From assembly GCA_964652775.1 (NCBI GenBank), contig CAZZAM010000006.1, positions 62,001 through 126,000 of the forward strand: a stretch of 64,000 nt of DNA, read 5' to 3'. Origin of the DNA: UBA11346 sp038060575. GTDB lineage: Bacteria; Planctomycetota; UBA11346. Positions 16,345 to 24,692 of the stretch are shown piece after piece. How positions within the stretch are numbered: position 1 is the stretch's first letter; every line of letters begins with the position of its first letter. A program made the translations under genes and the position numbers. The notes below the pieces were generated by a model, which saw only the letters and a list, made by a program, of their open reading frames with translations, was not told the DNA's origin and did no database searches.

Positions 16345-16791
16345 GTGATTATCCCGAGCATTGCCATCGCTGACGCCCTCCTGCCCGGATCAGGTTTGAT
16401 TGTCGAAGGTCGTCTCGCGGTTGGCGCGCTGTTGCTGTTCCCCGCGATCATTGTTCTCGCCGCATTGGCCTTGGCCCTCGTTGTCGGTGGCGCATTGGCT
16501 GCTGATGTGTGGCCGCAAGCCGTACCAAGTTACATATTGCTAGGCGCGATCGCCCTGCTCATGCGCTGGCGTTATGCCCGCCTGGCGCGCATCGATCCCG
16601 TGCGCGCACGCGAACTTGCCCGAGCTGCCGCCAAAGCCTGGCTGCGTGGTCAGGACGCCGAGGCCATCGCCAGCGCCAAGCAACTCGTCCGCGCTGCACC
16701 GGAACTTCCCAACGCCTGGCGTATGCTTGCCTTGGTCAGTAGTGATCCCAAGGCCGAGCGACAGGCAGAGGCGATTGAGGCGCGGAAGTAA
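16345..16791 (+). CDS. Small membrane protein with TPR-like tail
   Basis: A 148-residue protein starting with GTG. Residues 20-50 and 60-75 are hydrophobic (GALLLFPAIIVLAALALALV and SYILLGAIALLM). The C-terminal half, ARAAAKAWLRGQDAEAIASA then KQLVRAAPELPNAWRMLALV, has a TPR-like helical pattern. It begins 20 bases after the phosphoesterase stop and is likely in the same transcript. I recognise no named family. Bases after it are taken by the inverted repeat at 16795. Confidence 0.65.
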   Translation: MIIPSIAIADALLPGSGLIVEGRLAVGALLLFPAIIVLAALALALVVGGALAADVWPQAVPSYILLGAIALLMRWRYARLARIDPVRARELARAAAKAWLRGQDAEAIASAKQLVRAAPELPNAWRMLALVSSDPKAERQAEAIEARK

Positions 16792-16794
16792 GCG

Positions 16795-16961
16795 CGAACG
16801 TAGCGCCGACTTTAGTCGGCCGCGCAACAGTCGAATTCTACTCGATTCGTTGGAACGGCATTGTTTTGACTGAATACAGCAACAGGTAATGAATGTAGAC
16901 TAGCTTGCTTGGCCGGCTAAAGACCGGCCGTCCGTGCCGGCTAAAGCCGGCGCTACGTTCG
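16795..16961. repeat. Composite inverted repeat with GCCGGCTAAAGCCGGC hairpins
   Basis: Perfect 14-base ends, CGAACGTAGCGCCG (16795-16808) and CGGCGCTACGTTCG (16948-16961), enclose three smaller hairpins: GCCGACTTTAGTCGGC (16806-16821), GGCCGGCTAAAGACCGGCC (about 16911-16929) and GCCGGCTAAAGCCGGC (about 16936-16951). It fills the space between the small membrane protein and the Cys-motif protein gene. The middle (16822-16905) is AT-richer and has no gene. Confidence 0.8.
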
Positions 16962-17030
16962 AGGGGTCCCCCAAAGTTCTCCCTAAGACTCCACGTCTAC
17001 CGTCGTAGAATGGTCATCAGGAACCCAGCC

Positions 17031-17768
17031 ATGACCGACCTCCGTATTCTCAGCCCCTGCGCCGCCGACTGGAACGCCATGACGCCGACCGATGGCGGCC
17101 GGCATTGTGCGGCCTGCGACAAAGAGGTGGTTGATTTGACCTGCCTTGTTCCCGCACAACGAGTTGCGGAAATGCAGCGCATCCAAGCCCAGGTCGCGCG
17201 CGGTCGTCATGTGTGCGTCCGCGCTCATGCGACCCACGATGGTTGGTTGACCACGCGACGTGTTCTGTCCAACGGCATCGCTGCGATGTTGGCGATGAGC
17301 ATGGCTGGATGCCAGGGCGACGGTCCGACGACTGCGACGACACCGACCCAGCAAGGGACCGAAGCGGCGCCAAAAGCAGGACAAGTGAGCGCGCCACCAG
17401 CGCAGCGGCCCACGCCCCCGACGCCCGCTCCGCTCCTTGGCTCACCCCAGCCTGATCCAGTGCGGATGGGCAAGCCCGTGATGCCGTCACCGCCGGTGAG
17501 GATGGGCGAGGCTGTCGCACCGACGCCAGTCCGCCCCACTGCGCCACGCGTCGAGATGGGCGACGTGCGCCTAGCCCCGGTGACGCCGCAGCCAACCGAG
17601 GAAAAACAGCTCTCCTGCTTCGCTCCGCCGCTGATGACGACCACCGAGACGCTGCCTCCGCCAAAGGTTTTTGTGATACCGGAGCAGCCCACTGACAAGG
17701 CACCCCCCGTTCCGAAGGCCCAGACCAACCAGGAGCACGAGCAGCCGACCCGCGCCCAGATGCCGTGA
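17031..17768 (+). CDS. N-terminal Cys-motif protein with Pro-rich tail
   Basis: A 245-residue protein of unknown function. The first 40 residues carry a conserved pattern also seen in Bacteroidetes and planctomycete proteins: SPCAADWNAMTPTDGGRHCA then CDKEVVDLT, that is C-x-x-x-W-x-x-M and C-x-x-C-x-K-x-V-x-D-L. This probably forms a small metal-binding knot. A hydrophobic segment, SNGIAAMLAMSMAGCQG (about 82-98), follows, ending in a lipobox-like Cys. The rest is a Pro/Thr-rich region with three short repeats of the form VRMGxxV-x-P. CAGGA lies nine bases before the ATG. It precedes an ECF sigma gene by 42 bases, which may mean shared expression. Confidence 0.7.
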   Translation: MTDLRILSPCAADWNAMTPTDGGRHCAACDKEVVDLTCLVPAQRVAEMQRIQAQVARGRHVCVRAHATHDGWLTTRRVLSNGIAAMLAMSMAGCQGDGPTTATTPTQQGTEAAPKAGQVSAPPAQRPTPPTPAPLLGSPQPDPVRMGKPVMPSPPVRMGEAVAPTPVRPTAPRVEMGDVRLAPVTPQPTEEKQLSCFAPPLMTTTETLPPPKVFVIPEQPTDKAPPVPKAQTNQEHEQPTRAQMP

Positions 17769-17810
17769 CAAATCCGTAGGGGTCGTGACTCTGCTGGGGT
17801 GGATGCCGCA

Positions 17811-18278
17811 ATGCCCGACCCCTTGGCCGACCTCTATGACGCCCACGCCACCTGGCTGTGGCGGACCGCGCGGTCATGGCTCAGAAACGACACCGATGCC
17901 GAAGACGCCGTCCACGAGGTTTTCCTCGGCGTGGCGCGCGCCGGAGTCGCGGCGGCCCTCGACAACCCGCGCGCGTATTTGGCGAGCGGACTCGTACACG
18001 CTTGTACGCGACTCAAGCAACGCCGCATGCGCGCGCCGATCGCCCTGGCCGATCACGATCCGCCGCAGCCAGTCGAGGATCGTCAATCAGACGAGCGGTT
18101 GGATCGTGTCCTCTCAACACTGCCCAACGAACAGCGCGAGGTCGTCGTCCTCAAAATCGAGGGCGATCTCACGTTTGCTGCCATTGGTGAAGCTCTTGGC
18201 ATCAGTCCCAACACGGCTGCTAGCCGTTGGCGTATCGCCATCGCGCACCTCCGCGAATTATTGCCGGAGGACGCATGA
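17811..18278 (+). CDS. ECF RNA polymerase sigma factor
   Basis: A 155-residue ECF sigma-70 factor with region 2 (LADLYDAHATWLWRTARSWL, then DAEDAVHEVFLGVARAG) and region 4 (LPNEQREVVVLKIEGDLTFA, then IGEALGISPNTAASRWRIAI). The recognition helix is PNTAASRWR. The ATG at 17811 has GGGGTGG about eight bases upstream; a GTG at 17799 in frame is less likely. Its stop overlaps the start of the 82-residue membrane protein by four bases (ATGA), so those two are translationally coupled. A small membrane partner downstream is the usual place for an anti-sigma factor. Confidence 0.9.
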   Translation: MPDPLADLYDAHATWLWRTARSWLRNDTDAEDAVHEVFLGVARAGVAAALDNPRAYLASGLVHACTRLKQRRMRAPIALADHDPPQPVEDRQSDERLDRVLSTLPNEQREVVVLKIEGDLTFAAIGEALGISPNTAASRWRIAIAHLRELLPEDA

Positions 18279-18523
18279 CTGACGAGCAGATCCCGTCAGC
18301 GCTACATCGTCGCGCCGGTCCATCACCAGCATTGCGCGCGCGCGTGCTGCGTTCCGCCAGTGCTATTGACGCCACGCCGTGGTGGTGGCCTGCGGCTGCC
18401 GCTGCCGCGATCGTGTTGTTCTTAAACGCCCTCATCGTCCCAACCAACGCGCTGGATTCACCAGCAAAACCCGAACTCGTCGCCCAAGCTATGGAGCTGC
18501 GACGGGCCATGATGGAGAACTGA
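18275..18523 (+). CDS. Small single-pass membrane protein, possible anti-sigma factor
   Basis: An 82-residue protein starting MTDEQIPSALHRRAGPSPAL, with one membrane helix (residues 35-55, PWWWPAAAAAAIVLFLNALI) and a short charged tail, VAQAMELRRAMMEN. The start overlaps the sigma stop by ATGA. Position and topology (cytoplasmic N-terminus, one helix) suit an anti-sigma factor, but there is no zinc-finger HxxxCxxC motif, so this is inference. The next gene starts two bases after its stop region. Confidence 0.7.
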   Translation: MTDEQIPSALHRRAGPSPALRARVLRSASAIDATPWWWPAAAAAAIVLFLNALIVPTNALDSPAKPELVAQAMELRRAMMEN

Positions 18524-18524
18524 C

Positions 18525-20093
18525 ATGGATATGTTTCTTGGACACGACATGGACACGAACACAGCGTCAGCATGGTCGCTGGCTGGATGGCTGATCTCTG
18601 CCGAAGCGGTGGCCTGCACCTGGCTCATATCTGCAGCCGCAGCGGCGTGGGCAGCGGGCCGACGTCGCTGGCTAATTGTGCCATTGGCGCTTCTGCCAGT
18701 TCTGCCCGTGGTTGCGCTGGCTGTTCTGGTCATTGCGGTTTCAACGAAGGGTATGCTGGTGCCAGTCGTCGTGCCGATCATCATTGCTACGCTCGCGTTG
18801 ATTGGTGCGTTGGTCGTCATCGTTCGAACCCGCAAGGGCTGCGGCTGGTCGGCATCTCGTGCGGGAATCATGGGGGCGGCCGTATTGGCCCTGCTCGTGC
18901 TGACCGTCCATCAGGCAGCTCAGGCGAGCGCATTTGAACGCAGTCAAATCAGTTCCCGGGCTATTGCGGCTGTGATAGGGCTACGCCCGGGCATGCCGTC
19001 TCCGGAAGACAACGCGGCGATTGATTGGCAGGCACTGGAACCCCAGCTGCGTTCGGAATCAGTGAGCGCGGTGATGGATCGCCAGGATGTGCGTGCGTGG
19101 TACCGTGATGGTGGCAGTCCACCACAGGATGTGGACGCAGTGATTAAACAATTAACGCCGCTGTTTTCAGGGATTGAACGCGCTGCTGCCCGACCTGTAT
19201 TGGTGATGCCGCGCAACCATCTGAACAGCTTGGTTGCTATGCAGCTTCCAGAAGTCACCTTTGCCCGGCAAGCATCTCGTGTGTTGGCGATTCGCTCGCG
19301 CATGCGCAGCGATGCCGGTGATCGCGTTGGTGCTTGGCAGGATGTCGAACGCATGTTTCGTATAGCCGGTCAGATTGCGCAAGATCCGCTGCTTATAGCA
19401 CAGTTGGTGCATGCGGGAATAACCGTCGAGGCATTTGCCCAGGCGCAGCGACTTACCGCGAGCGGTGGTGCCTTCGGAGTACGCCCGCAGCGGACATTCC
19501 CCTGGCAACAACGCTTTGCGCTTAGTCTCGTATGCGAGGAAGCGATGTTTATGCAGGCGATCAGTGAGTATGCGGATGGCCTATTTGATGCCGCCATCAC
19601 CGGATCCAGCACGGACGTGTTTGTTCCGCCGATGCTGATCGACCTCTATCAGATATTCGCCTTACCCAGAGAGTTGGCGGCGTATCGCGCTGCGCTCAAT
19701 GGTGCGCGGAAGGCGTCTGTCGATGGTCTTGGTTCAGCGATGGCATATGCGAAACAGATTGAGCAGCAGGCGCCACGAGGATATTTGGCTTCCATGTGTT
19801 TGCCGGTGCTCCGGGTGACCTGCGGCAACTTGGCAAAGGCCGACGCGATCCATGCCGTCATGATCGCCGCCATTACGGCCCAGGAAACCCGCGCTCGCAC
19901 CGGCGCCTGGCCCGTCGCAGCCGAAGCGTCGTGGCCCATGGATCCGTGTACGGGCAAACCACTGCTGACCGCTGTCGACGGCGATCGTCTGCGCATCTGG
20001 AGTTTCGACAGTGATCTGACCGATGAGAACGGCGCAGAATTCGATAAGAAGACAAAGAAGGGCGACATCGCGCTGACCATCGGGCCACCGTAA
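18525..20093 (+). CDS. 522-residue membrane protein of unknown function
   Basis: The protein has four hydrophobic segments in the first 140 residues (around 20-45, 50-75, 76-97 and 115-130). A long soluble part follows, without a domain I recognise, rich in Arg and Ala with conserved-looking segments such as LVMPRNHLNSLVAMQLPEVT and ETRARTGAWPVAAEASWPMD. The final 60 residues (GAWPVA..DPCTGKPLL..WSFDSDLTDENGAEFD) resemble the carboxyl ends of secreted planctomycete proteins with a calculated-value format, but this is weak. GGAG lies seven bases before the ATG. It is the third gene of the sigma/82-residue cassette and may be its sensory or target component. Confidence 0.7.
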   Translation: MDMFLGHDMDTNTASAWSLAGWLISAEAVACTWLISAAAAAWAAGRRRWLIVPLALLPVLPVVALAVLVIAVSTKGMLVPVVVPIIIATLALIGALVVIVRTRKGCGWSASRAGIMGAAVLALLVLTVHQAAQASAFERSQISSRAIAAVIGLRPGMPSPEDNAAIDWQALEPQLRSESVSAVMDRQDVRAWYRDGGSPPQDVDAVIKQLTPLFSGIERAAARPVLVMPRNHLNSLVAMQLPEVTFARQASRVLAIRSRMRSDAGDRVGAWQDVERMFRIAGQIAQDPLLIAQLVHAGITVEAFAQAQRLTASGGAFGVRPQRTFPWQQRFALSLVCEEAMFMQAISEYADGLFDAAITGSSTDVFVPPMLIDLYQIFALPRELAAYRAALNGARKASVDGLGSAMAYAKQIEQQAPRGYLASMCLPVLRVTCGNLAKADAIHAVMIAAITAQETRARTGAWPVAAEASWPMDPCTGKPLLTAVDGDRLRIWSFDSDLTDENGAEFDKKTKKGDIALTIGPP

Positions 20094-20107
20094 GCGAACG
20101 TCTCAAC

Positions 20108-22387
20108 TCACGCTGTCGTCACCGGATCGACATCGATGGTTGTGTGAACTCCTGACCGTCGTTTCAGATTCCCAACTCGATCAAGGAATTGCTGCGCTGC
20201 GCCACGAGTCGGTGTTTTAATCAGCGCGTGCCAGCGGTGTTGACCTTTCAGCCACGCGATCGCCGCCGGTGTCGGACCAAGAATCACGCAGCCGTCAGCC
20301 AGCGCCAATAACCGTGCGCCATCGGCCTCTGCGGCAGCGCGCACGGCGGATTCATCGGCGCCAGTCCATAGGATGCGAACCAGCCCAGCGTAGGGGGGAT
20401 AACCATACTCAGCGCGCAGAGCGAGCTCAGCGTCGTAGAATCGTTTGGGTTGCAAATCGATCGCACAGCTGATCGGCAGTGCTTCAGGATCAAACGCTTG
20501 CACAACCACGGTGCCTGGCCGTTCACCGCGCCCGGCGCGGCCAGCAACCTGGGCAACCAGTTGATAGGTGCGCTCGGCAGCGCGGAAATCTGGCGCGTTT
20601 AATGCGCGATCGGCACATAACACACCGACCAGCGTTACGCGCGGAAAATCCAGGCCTTTCGCCACCATCTGCGTTCCAACCAGCACGTCGATGTCAGCGC
20701 CGGAAAAGGTCTGCAACAACTTCGCGTGGCCCTGTCGGCCACTAACCGTGTCGGCGTCGGCGCGCAACGTGCGCACACCCGGCACTGCCTGACGGATCAG
20801 TTGTTCAAGCTGTTCAGTGCCCAGGCCGCTGGTCGAGAGTTTGCCGCCGCACGCCGGGCAGGCTGGCCGCATCGGTTCCTGATGACCGCAGTAGTGACAC
20901 TTCAGCACGCTGGCAGCGCGGTGGAAGGTCAGACTGATGTCGCACGACGCACATTGCGCGGTCAGGCCGCAACTGTTACACGTCACGACCGGACTCCAGC
21001 CACGACGATTGAGCAACACGATGGCCTGTTCACGCCTCGTAACGCACACCGTCAGATGGGTGACCAGTGCGCGCGACAGCTCGCTGCGCTTGCCGGTCGC
21101 GGTCCATTCCTCGCGCATATTCACGACGATCGGCTTCGGCAGCGAGCCGCCGGTTGGTCGCGCGCGCAGGCTCAAGACCGCATAGCGCGCTGGTTTTCCC
21201 TGCTGCGGCCGCGCATTGTGCACGCTTTCCAGCGACGGTGTCGCTGAGCCGAGAATCACCGGAATGTCAAGTTGCTTCGCGTACACCACCGCCGCATCGC
21301 GCGCGTGATAACGCGGCACGTTTTCTTGTTTGTACGAGTGCTCGTGCTCCTCATCGACGATGATGAGTCCGGGTTTCGGTATTGGAGCGAACAGTGCCGA
21401 GCGCGTGCCGAGCACCAAATCGTATTCACCGGCCGCGACGGCGCGCCACAGCTCGGCGCGTTCACCGTCGGTGAATCCGCTGTGCCATACCGCGGTCTTG
21501 GGAATGCGCGCGCGAACACGGGCCGCAAGCTGCGGCGTCAATGCGATCTCGGGCAGCAGGAACAGGATCTGCTGGCCCTTGGCGATCGCCCGCTCGGCGA
21601 GTTCGAGATAGACCAGCGTCTTGCCTGATCCAGTGACGCCGTAGAGCAAATATGCCGCGTGTTTGCCGGCGTCCATCGTCGCGGCGATCAACGTTATCGC
21701 GACTTGCTGTTCGGCAGTCGGCTGGTGGCGATCGGCCGCTGATTCCAGGCGGATCTCATGCATCGTGCTGCTGCTGGTCTCAACCAGTGCGCCGAGGGCG
21801 ACCAGCTTGGCGATCGTTGGTCGCGTGGTTTTTCCGAGATCAACTGCCTGCGCGAGATCGATCTCACTGCTTGGTAAGAGATCCAGCACGGCGCGTTGTC
21901 GTGTTGTCAACTTACCTGTGAAACCAGCGACTTTCGTGACCGTGCGCTCGACGCGCATCAGCTTGCCTTCGCGTACCGCAGCGGGAACGGCACCGGCCAA
22001 GAATTCCCCAACCGAACAACGATAATATCCTGCGCCCCAGTCGATCAGGCGCAGCAGATGTGGCGGCACGGTGACGGTTGCGCGCACGGCGATAATGTCT
22101 TTGAGCGCAAACGCTGGATCGGGCGCACGTCGGGAAACTGCCACCACGAAACCGCGTACGTGTCGTGGCCCTAGCGGCACGGTGACACAAACGCCGGGCA
22201 CGACGCTGACAGCCAGCTCATCTGGCACGCGCCAGGTAAAGGTTCCCTGTCCCGGTACGTCAACTGCGACGTCAGCGAGGAGTGCGTCACCCTGGGATCG
22301 CCGAGTTACATTCGGCTCGTCCGCCTGCGAGCCGAGTACAACTCGGCGATCCCAGAGGGGATCCTTTGGCTCAGGCGTCTTCGTCAT
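20108..22387 (-). CDS. priA: Primosomal protein N' (replication restart helicase PriA)
   Basis: PriA reloads the replisome at stalled forks. The 759-residue protein has the 3'-DNA-binding domain (VAVDVPGQGTFTWRVPDEL), Walker A GVTGSGKT, the DEEH box in IIVDEEHEHSYKQENVPRYH, and a helicase domain with eight zinc-binding cysteines (CNSCG, CASC, CHYCG, CPACGG). Motifs V and VI follow (DVLVGTQMVAKGLDFPRVTL and VAQVAGRAGRGERPGTVVVQ). The start overlaps the MFS stop by ATGA. Residues 10-35 (DPLWDRRVVLGSQADEPNVT) come from a palindromic repeat inserted in the gene and are not part of normal PriA; the true fold resumes at about LADVAVDV. Confidence 0.95.
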   Translation of the reverse strand: MTKTPEPKDPLWDRRVVLGSQADEPNVTRRSQGDALLADVAVDVPGQGTFTWRVPDELAVSVVPGVCVTVPLGPRHVRGFVVAVSRRAPDPAFALKDIIAVRATVTVPPHLLRLIDWGAGYYRCSVGEFLAGAVPAAVREGKLMRVERTVTKVAGFTGKLTTRQRAVLDLLPSSEIDLAQAVDLGKTTRPTIAKLVALGALVETSSSTMHEIRLESAADRHQPTAEQQVAITLIAATMDAGKHAAYLLYGVTGSGKTLVYLELAERAIAKGQQILFLLPEIALTPQLAARVRARIPKTAVWHSGFTDGERAELWRAVAAGEYDLVLGTRSALFAPIPKPGLIIVDEEHEHSYKQENVPRYHARDAAVVYAKQLDIPVILGSATPSLESVHNARPQQGKPARYAVLSLRARPTGGSLPKPIVVNMREEWTATGKRSELSRALVTHLTVCVTRREQAIVLLNRRGWSPVVTCNSCGLTAQCASCDISLTFHRAASVLKCHYCGHQEPMRPACPACGGKLSTSGLGTEQLEQLIRQAVPGVRTLRADADTVSGRQGHAKLLQTFSGADIDVLVGTQMVAKGLDFPRVTLVGVLCADRALNAPDFRAAERTYQLVAQVAGRAGRGERPGTVVVQAFDPEALPISCAIDLQPKRFYDAELALRAEYGYPPYAGLVRILWTGADESAVRAAAEADGARLLALADGCVILGPTPAAIAWLKGQHRWHALIKTPTRGAAQQFLDRVGNLKRRSGVHTTIDVDPVTTA
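22290..22357. repeat. Palindromic element inside the priA coding region, copy J
   Basis: Left part CCTGGGATCGCCGAGTTACA and right part GTACAACTCGGCGATCCCAG form an imperfect palindrome with about three mismatches. The element is related to copy I at 11601. It lies about ten codons after the priA start and is read through in frame, adding about 23 residues. The reading frame is kept. Confidence 0.85.
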
Positions 22388-23649
22388 GTCTCATCCACTG
22401 CGATGCGTGGTTCCTTGACCGTCACAACGGCCATCAGCGACAACAATAGGCACACGCCAGAGGCCGCCGCCAACCAGACGAAGGCGGCATCTCCGGCGTG
22501 ACTCCACCAGGTTGCGCCGATCATCGCCGCGATGAGTGACGCCGGCAGATTGCAGAAGCCCATGATCGACAGCACATTGGCTCGCCCGCGTTTGGGGAGC
22601 AGTTCCAACTGCATGGTGCTGGTACCGACCATATTGGCGTTGTAGACAGCGCCGAAGATCAGGAATAGCCAATGCCACGCCGCCGCGCTGGTGGCACAGG
22701 GGGCAGCGATACAAATGCCGAGCAGCAGCACGCGCGCAGTGATCATCGTCGCCTTGCCACCATGATGATCTCCGGCCCACCCGGCGATGACATTGCCGAT
22801 GATCGCACCGGTCATTTGCCAGGCGACCAGCTCCCCCAGAAAACTCATCGGTAGTCCTGTTACGTGGCGGGCATGGATGGCGAAGTAGGGAATGAACAGG
22901 CCGGCCAGCGCATAGAGACTTGTAGAGGTGAGGAATAACAGGATGCGGCGGTCAGCGGTGAGGTGCCCCGGCAGCGAGCGGATATTTTGCCACAGGCCAG
23001 AGCGTGGTTCCGCAGTCGCAGGCACTGCTGGTTCACGAATGAACATGAAGCAGATGTACGAGAGGGTTAGCCCAGCGAACGCCCATAGATGCAGAATGCC
23101 GTAGCCGTGTGCGCCGGGATGATCAGCTAGCACCTGTTCGACCACGTGGCCGGCCGCGACGCCGAGCAGACTGCCCATGATCATCCGCGCAGCGAACAGC
23201 GACGCCCGTCGTTGTGGTGGCACCGTGCGCGCAATCAGCTGCTGCCAGCCGGTAATCAGCACGCCGCCAGCAAGACCGGAGAGGAACGGTGCCAGCACCA
23301 CTGCCCAGACCGCGACCATCGGCGCGTCGCCGTAGATCAAAATCAGTCCGGCGATCAGGAACGTCACGCGTTGAAATATACCGTTCACCAGCAGGGCTGG
23401 CATGAAGTGGCCCATGCGACCAACCAGATGCGCGGTGAACGCCTGCGGCAGTTGCAGTCCAATCAGCATCAGCACGGGCGCCAGCGTCACCATCCACTCC
23501 GCACCGCCGAGATTCTGGATGATCGTCGGCAGCAACGTCTGACTGCTGACAAACGCCATACCGCCGATGAAAAAGCCACCTTCGCTGGCATGCGCCAACC
23601 AGTTGCGGCGGGCATGTGGAATGGCGGAGGCGTCCATGGGAGGGCGCAT
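22384..23649 (-). CDS. MFS transporter
   Basis: A 421-residue major facilitator with about 12 helices, starting near MRPPMDASAIPHARRNWLAH. Typical features are GLQLPQAFTAHLVGRMGHFM (motif A region), QQLIARTVPPQRRASLFAAR in the middle loop, and AGWAGDHHGGKATMITARVL at the second-half motif A. The substrate is not evident. The frame continues upstream to 23721, but the conserved part starts at 23649 or later and no Shine-Dalgarno decides it. It is the first gene of an operon with priA, whose start overlaps its stop. Confidence 0.85.
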   Translation of the reverse strand: MRPPMDASAIPHARRNWLAHASEGGFFIGGMAFVSSQTLLPTIIQNLGGAEWMVTLAPVLMLIGLQLPQAFTAHLVGRMGHFMPALLVNGIFQRVTFLIAGLILIYGDAPMVAVWAVVLAPFLSGLAGGVLITGWQQLIARTVPPQRRASLFAARMIMGSLLGVAAGHVVEQVLADHPGAHGYGILHLWAFAGLTLSYICFMFIREPAVPATAEPRSGLWQNIRSLPGHLTADRRILLFLTSTSLYALAGLFIPYFAIHARHVTGLPMSFLGELVAWQMTGAIIGNVIAGWAGDHHGGKATMITARVLLLGICIAAPCATSAAAWHWLFLIFGAVYNANMVGTSTMQLELLPKRGRANVLSIMGFCNLPASLIAAMIGATWWSHAGDAAFVWLAAASGVCLLLSLMAVVTVKEPRIAVDET

Positions 23650-23769
23650 CGTTGGCGTGCGGGCGTGACGACAAGACCTGGGGAAAGGCGGCTGGAGCAA
23701 TGTTGAAGGATGATTCAGCATGGACTACCGAGCAATCACATAGACCGTATATGCACCAAGGAATCACGC

Positions 23770-24180
23770 GTGAACCTGCAGAATCCCTACGTGCTCTTGC
23801 GAGTCCTGATCCTCCTGGACGTTGCCCTCATGATGATCTCAGTCTACATCCCGGCGTTTCAGGAGCAGTCGATCACGGATCTTTTCTCCGGTTGGCAGCA
23901 ATGGTCAGGGCGTGAGCGAGTTGGTAATGTCACTTGGGCAGCTGGTCAGGTGGTACTTATTGCTGCGTGGATTGGTTTGTTCTTGGTCCAACGGATTGGC
24001 GTCTGGCTCTATCTCGCTACGGTTCCGATCTTTGCCATCACCTATGTCACGTATGGCTCTGGGCTATTCGGTGTCCTCGTTTTCGACTTGGCCGCGTATG
24101 CGGCGCAGGTCTTCTATGGTTTTATGATGTGCATGCTGTTGTTTGGTCCGGTGGCGGTGCTGTTTCGACGCAAGCCTTGA
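23770..24180 (+). CDS. Four-helix membrane protein of unknown function
   Basis: A 136-residue protein with four predicted membrane helices (VLLRVLILLDVALMMISVYI, AAGQVVLIAAWIGLFLVQRI, VWLYLATVPIFAITYVTYGS, FYGFMMCMLLFGPVAVLF). The GTG at 23770 is chosen because AAGGA lies seven bases upstream and the frame before it reads through non-conserved codons. I recognise no family. It is divergent from the MFS gene, with about 120 bases between the starts. Confidence 0.65.
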   Translation: MNLQNPYVLLRVLILLDVALMMISVYIPAFQEQSITDLFSGWQQWSGRERVGNVTWAAGQVVLIAAWIGLFLVQRIGVWLYLATVPIFAITYVTYGSGLFGVLVFDLAAYAAQVFYGFMMCMLLFGPVAVLFRRKP

Positions 24181-24280
24181 GTCGGCACCACAGTGGGTTG
24201 ATTACCACGCTGCGTACCAAAACTGACTCGCTGGGGTCATTGGTTTGAAATGTTCATTTCGTTCTGGCCTGGAGTTCTCC

Positions 24281-24335
24281 CCTGCGAAATCTTCGTGATC
24301 TGCGCAATCTGTGGACAACCTCTGCGGGATTCCCG
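24281..24335. repeat. Half copy of the GATTTCGCAGAT repeat
   Basis: GATCTGCGCAATCTGTGGAC and flanking bases match one arm of the inverted repeat at 57731-57868 (AATCTGCGCAATCTGTGGAT), but I find no second arm nearby. The rest of the 206-base gap 24181-24386 shows no gene or other structure. Confidence 0.6.
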
Positions 24336-24386
24336 GTTTCCCCGCGTGCTCTCGTCGCCATGATCCGCGCCCACCAGGAGCCTTCC

Positions 24387-24686
24387 ATGCGCGGCGAATT
24401 CCTCAACTTCATGAAACAATATGGCGTGATCGGCCTTGCGATCGCGGTCATCATCGGCGGTAAGGCGAACGCCTTGGTCACTGCGTTGGTCGATGGGATC
24501 ATCATGCCGGTCGTGACGGTCTTCGTTCCTGGTGGTGAGTGGAAGAAGGCGACCTGGGACCTCGGTTCCGTTCATTTGCTTCCCGGTCCGGTCTTGAGCG
24601 CCGCACTCGATTTCTTTATCGTCGCCCTGTTCGTGTACTGGTTTTCGAAGTGGATCTTGAAGGAAGCGGTCGTGGCGAAGAAGTAA
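24387..24686 (+). CDS. mscL: Large-conductance mechanosensitive channel MscL
   Basis: A 99-residue osmotic safety valve. MRGEFLNFMKQYGVIGLAIA with VIIGGKANALVTALVDGIIM is the TM1 and pore-lining pattern of MscL, followed by a periplasmic loop and TM2 (LSAALDFFIVALFVYWFSKW). The C-terminal helical bundle is short, ending in a VVAKK tail. It is at the short end for the family (usually 130-150), so the gating threshold may differ. AGGAG lies six bases before the ATG. The GNAT gene starts six bases downstream and is probably co-transcribed. Confidence 0.85.
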   Translation: MRGEFLNFMKQYGVIGLAIAVIIGGKANALVTALVDGIIMPVVTVFVPGGEWKKATWDLGSVHLLPGPVLSAALDFFIVALFVYWFSKWILKEAVVAKK

Positions 24687-24692
24687 GCGTCC

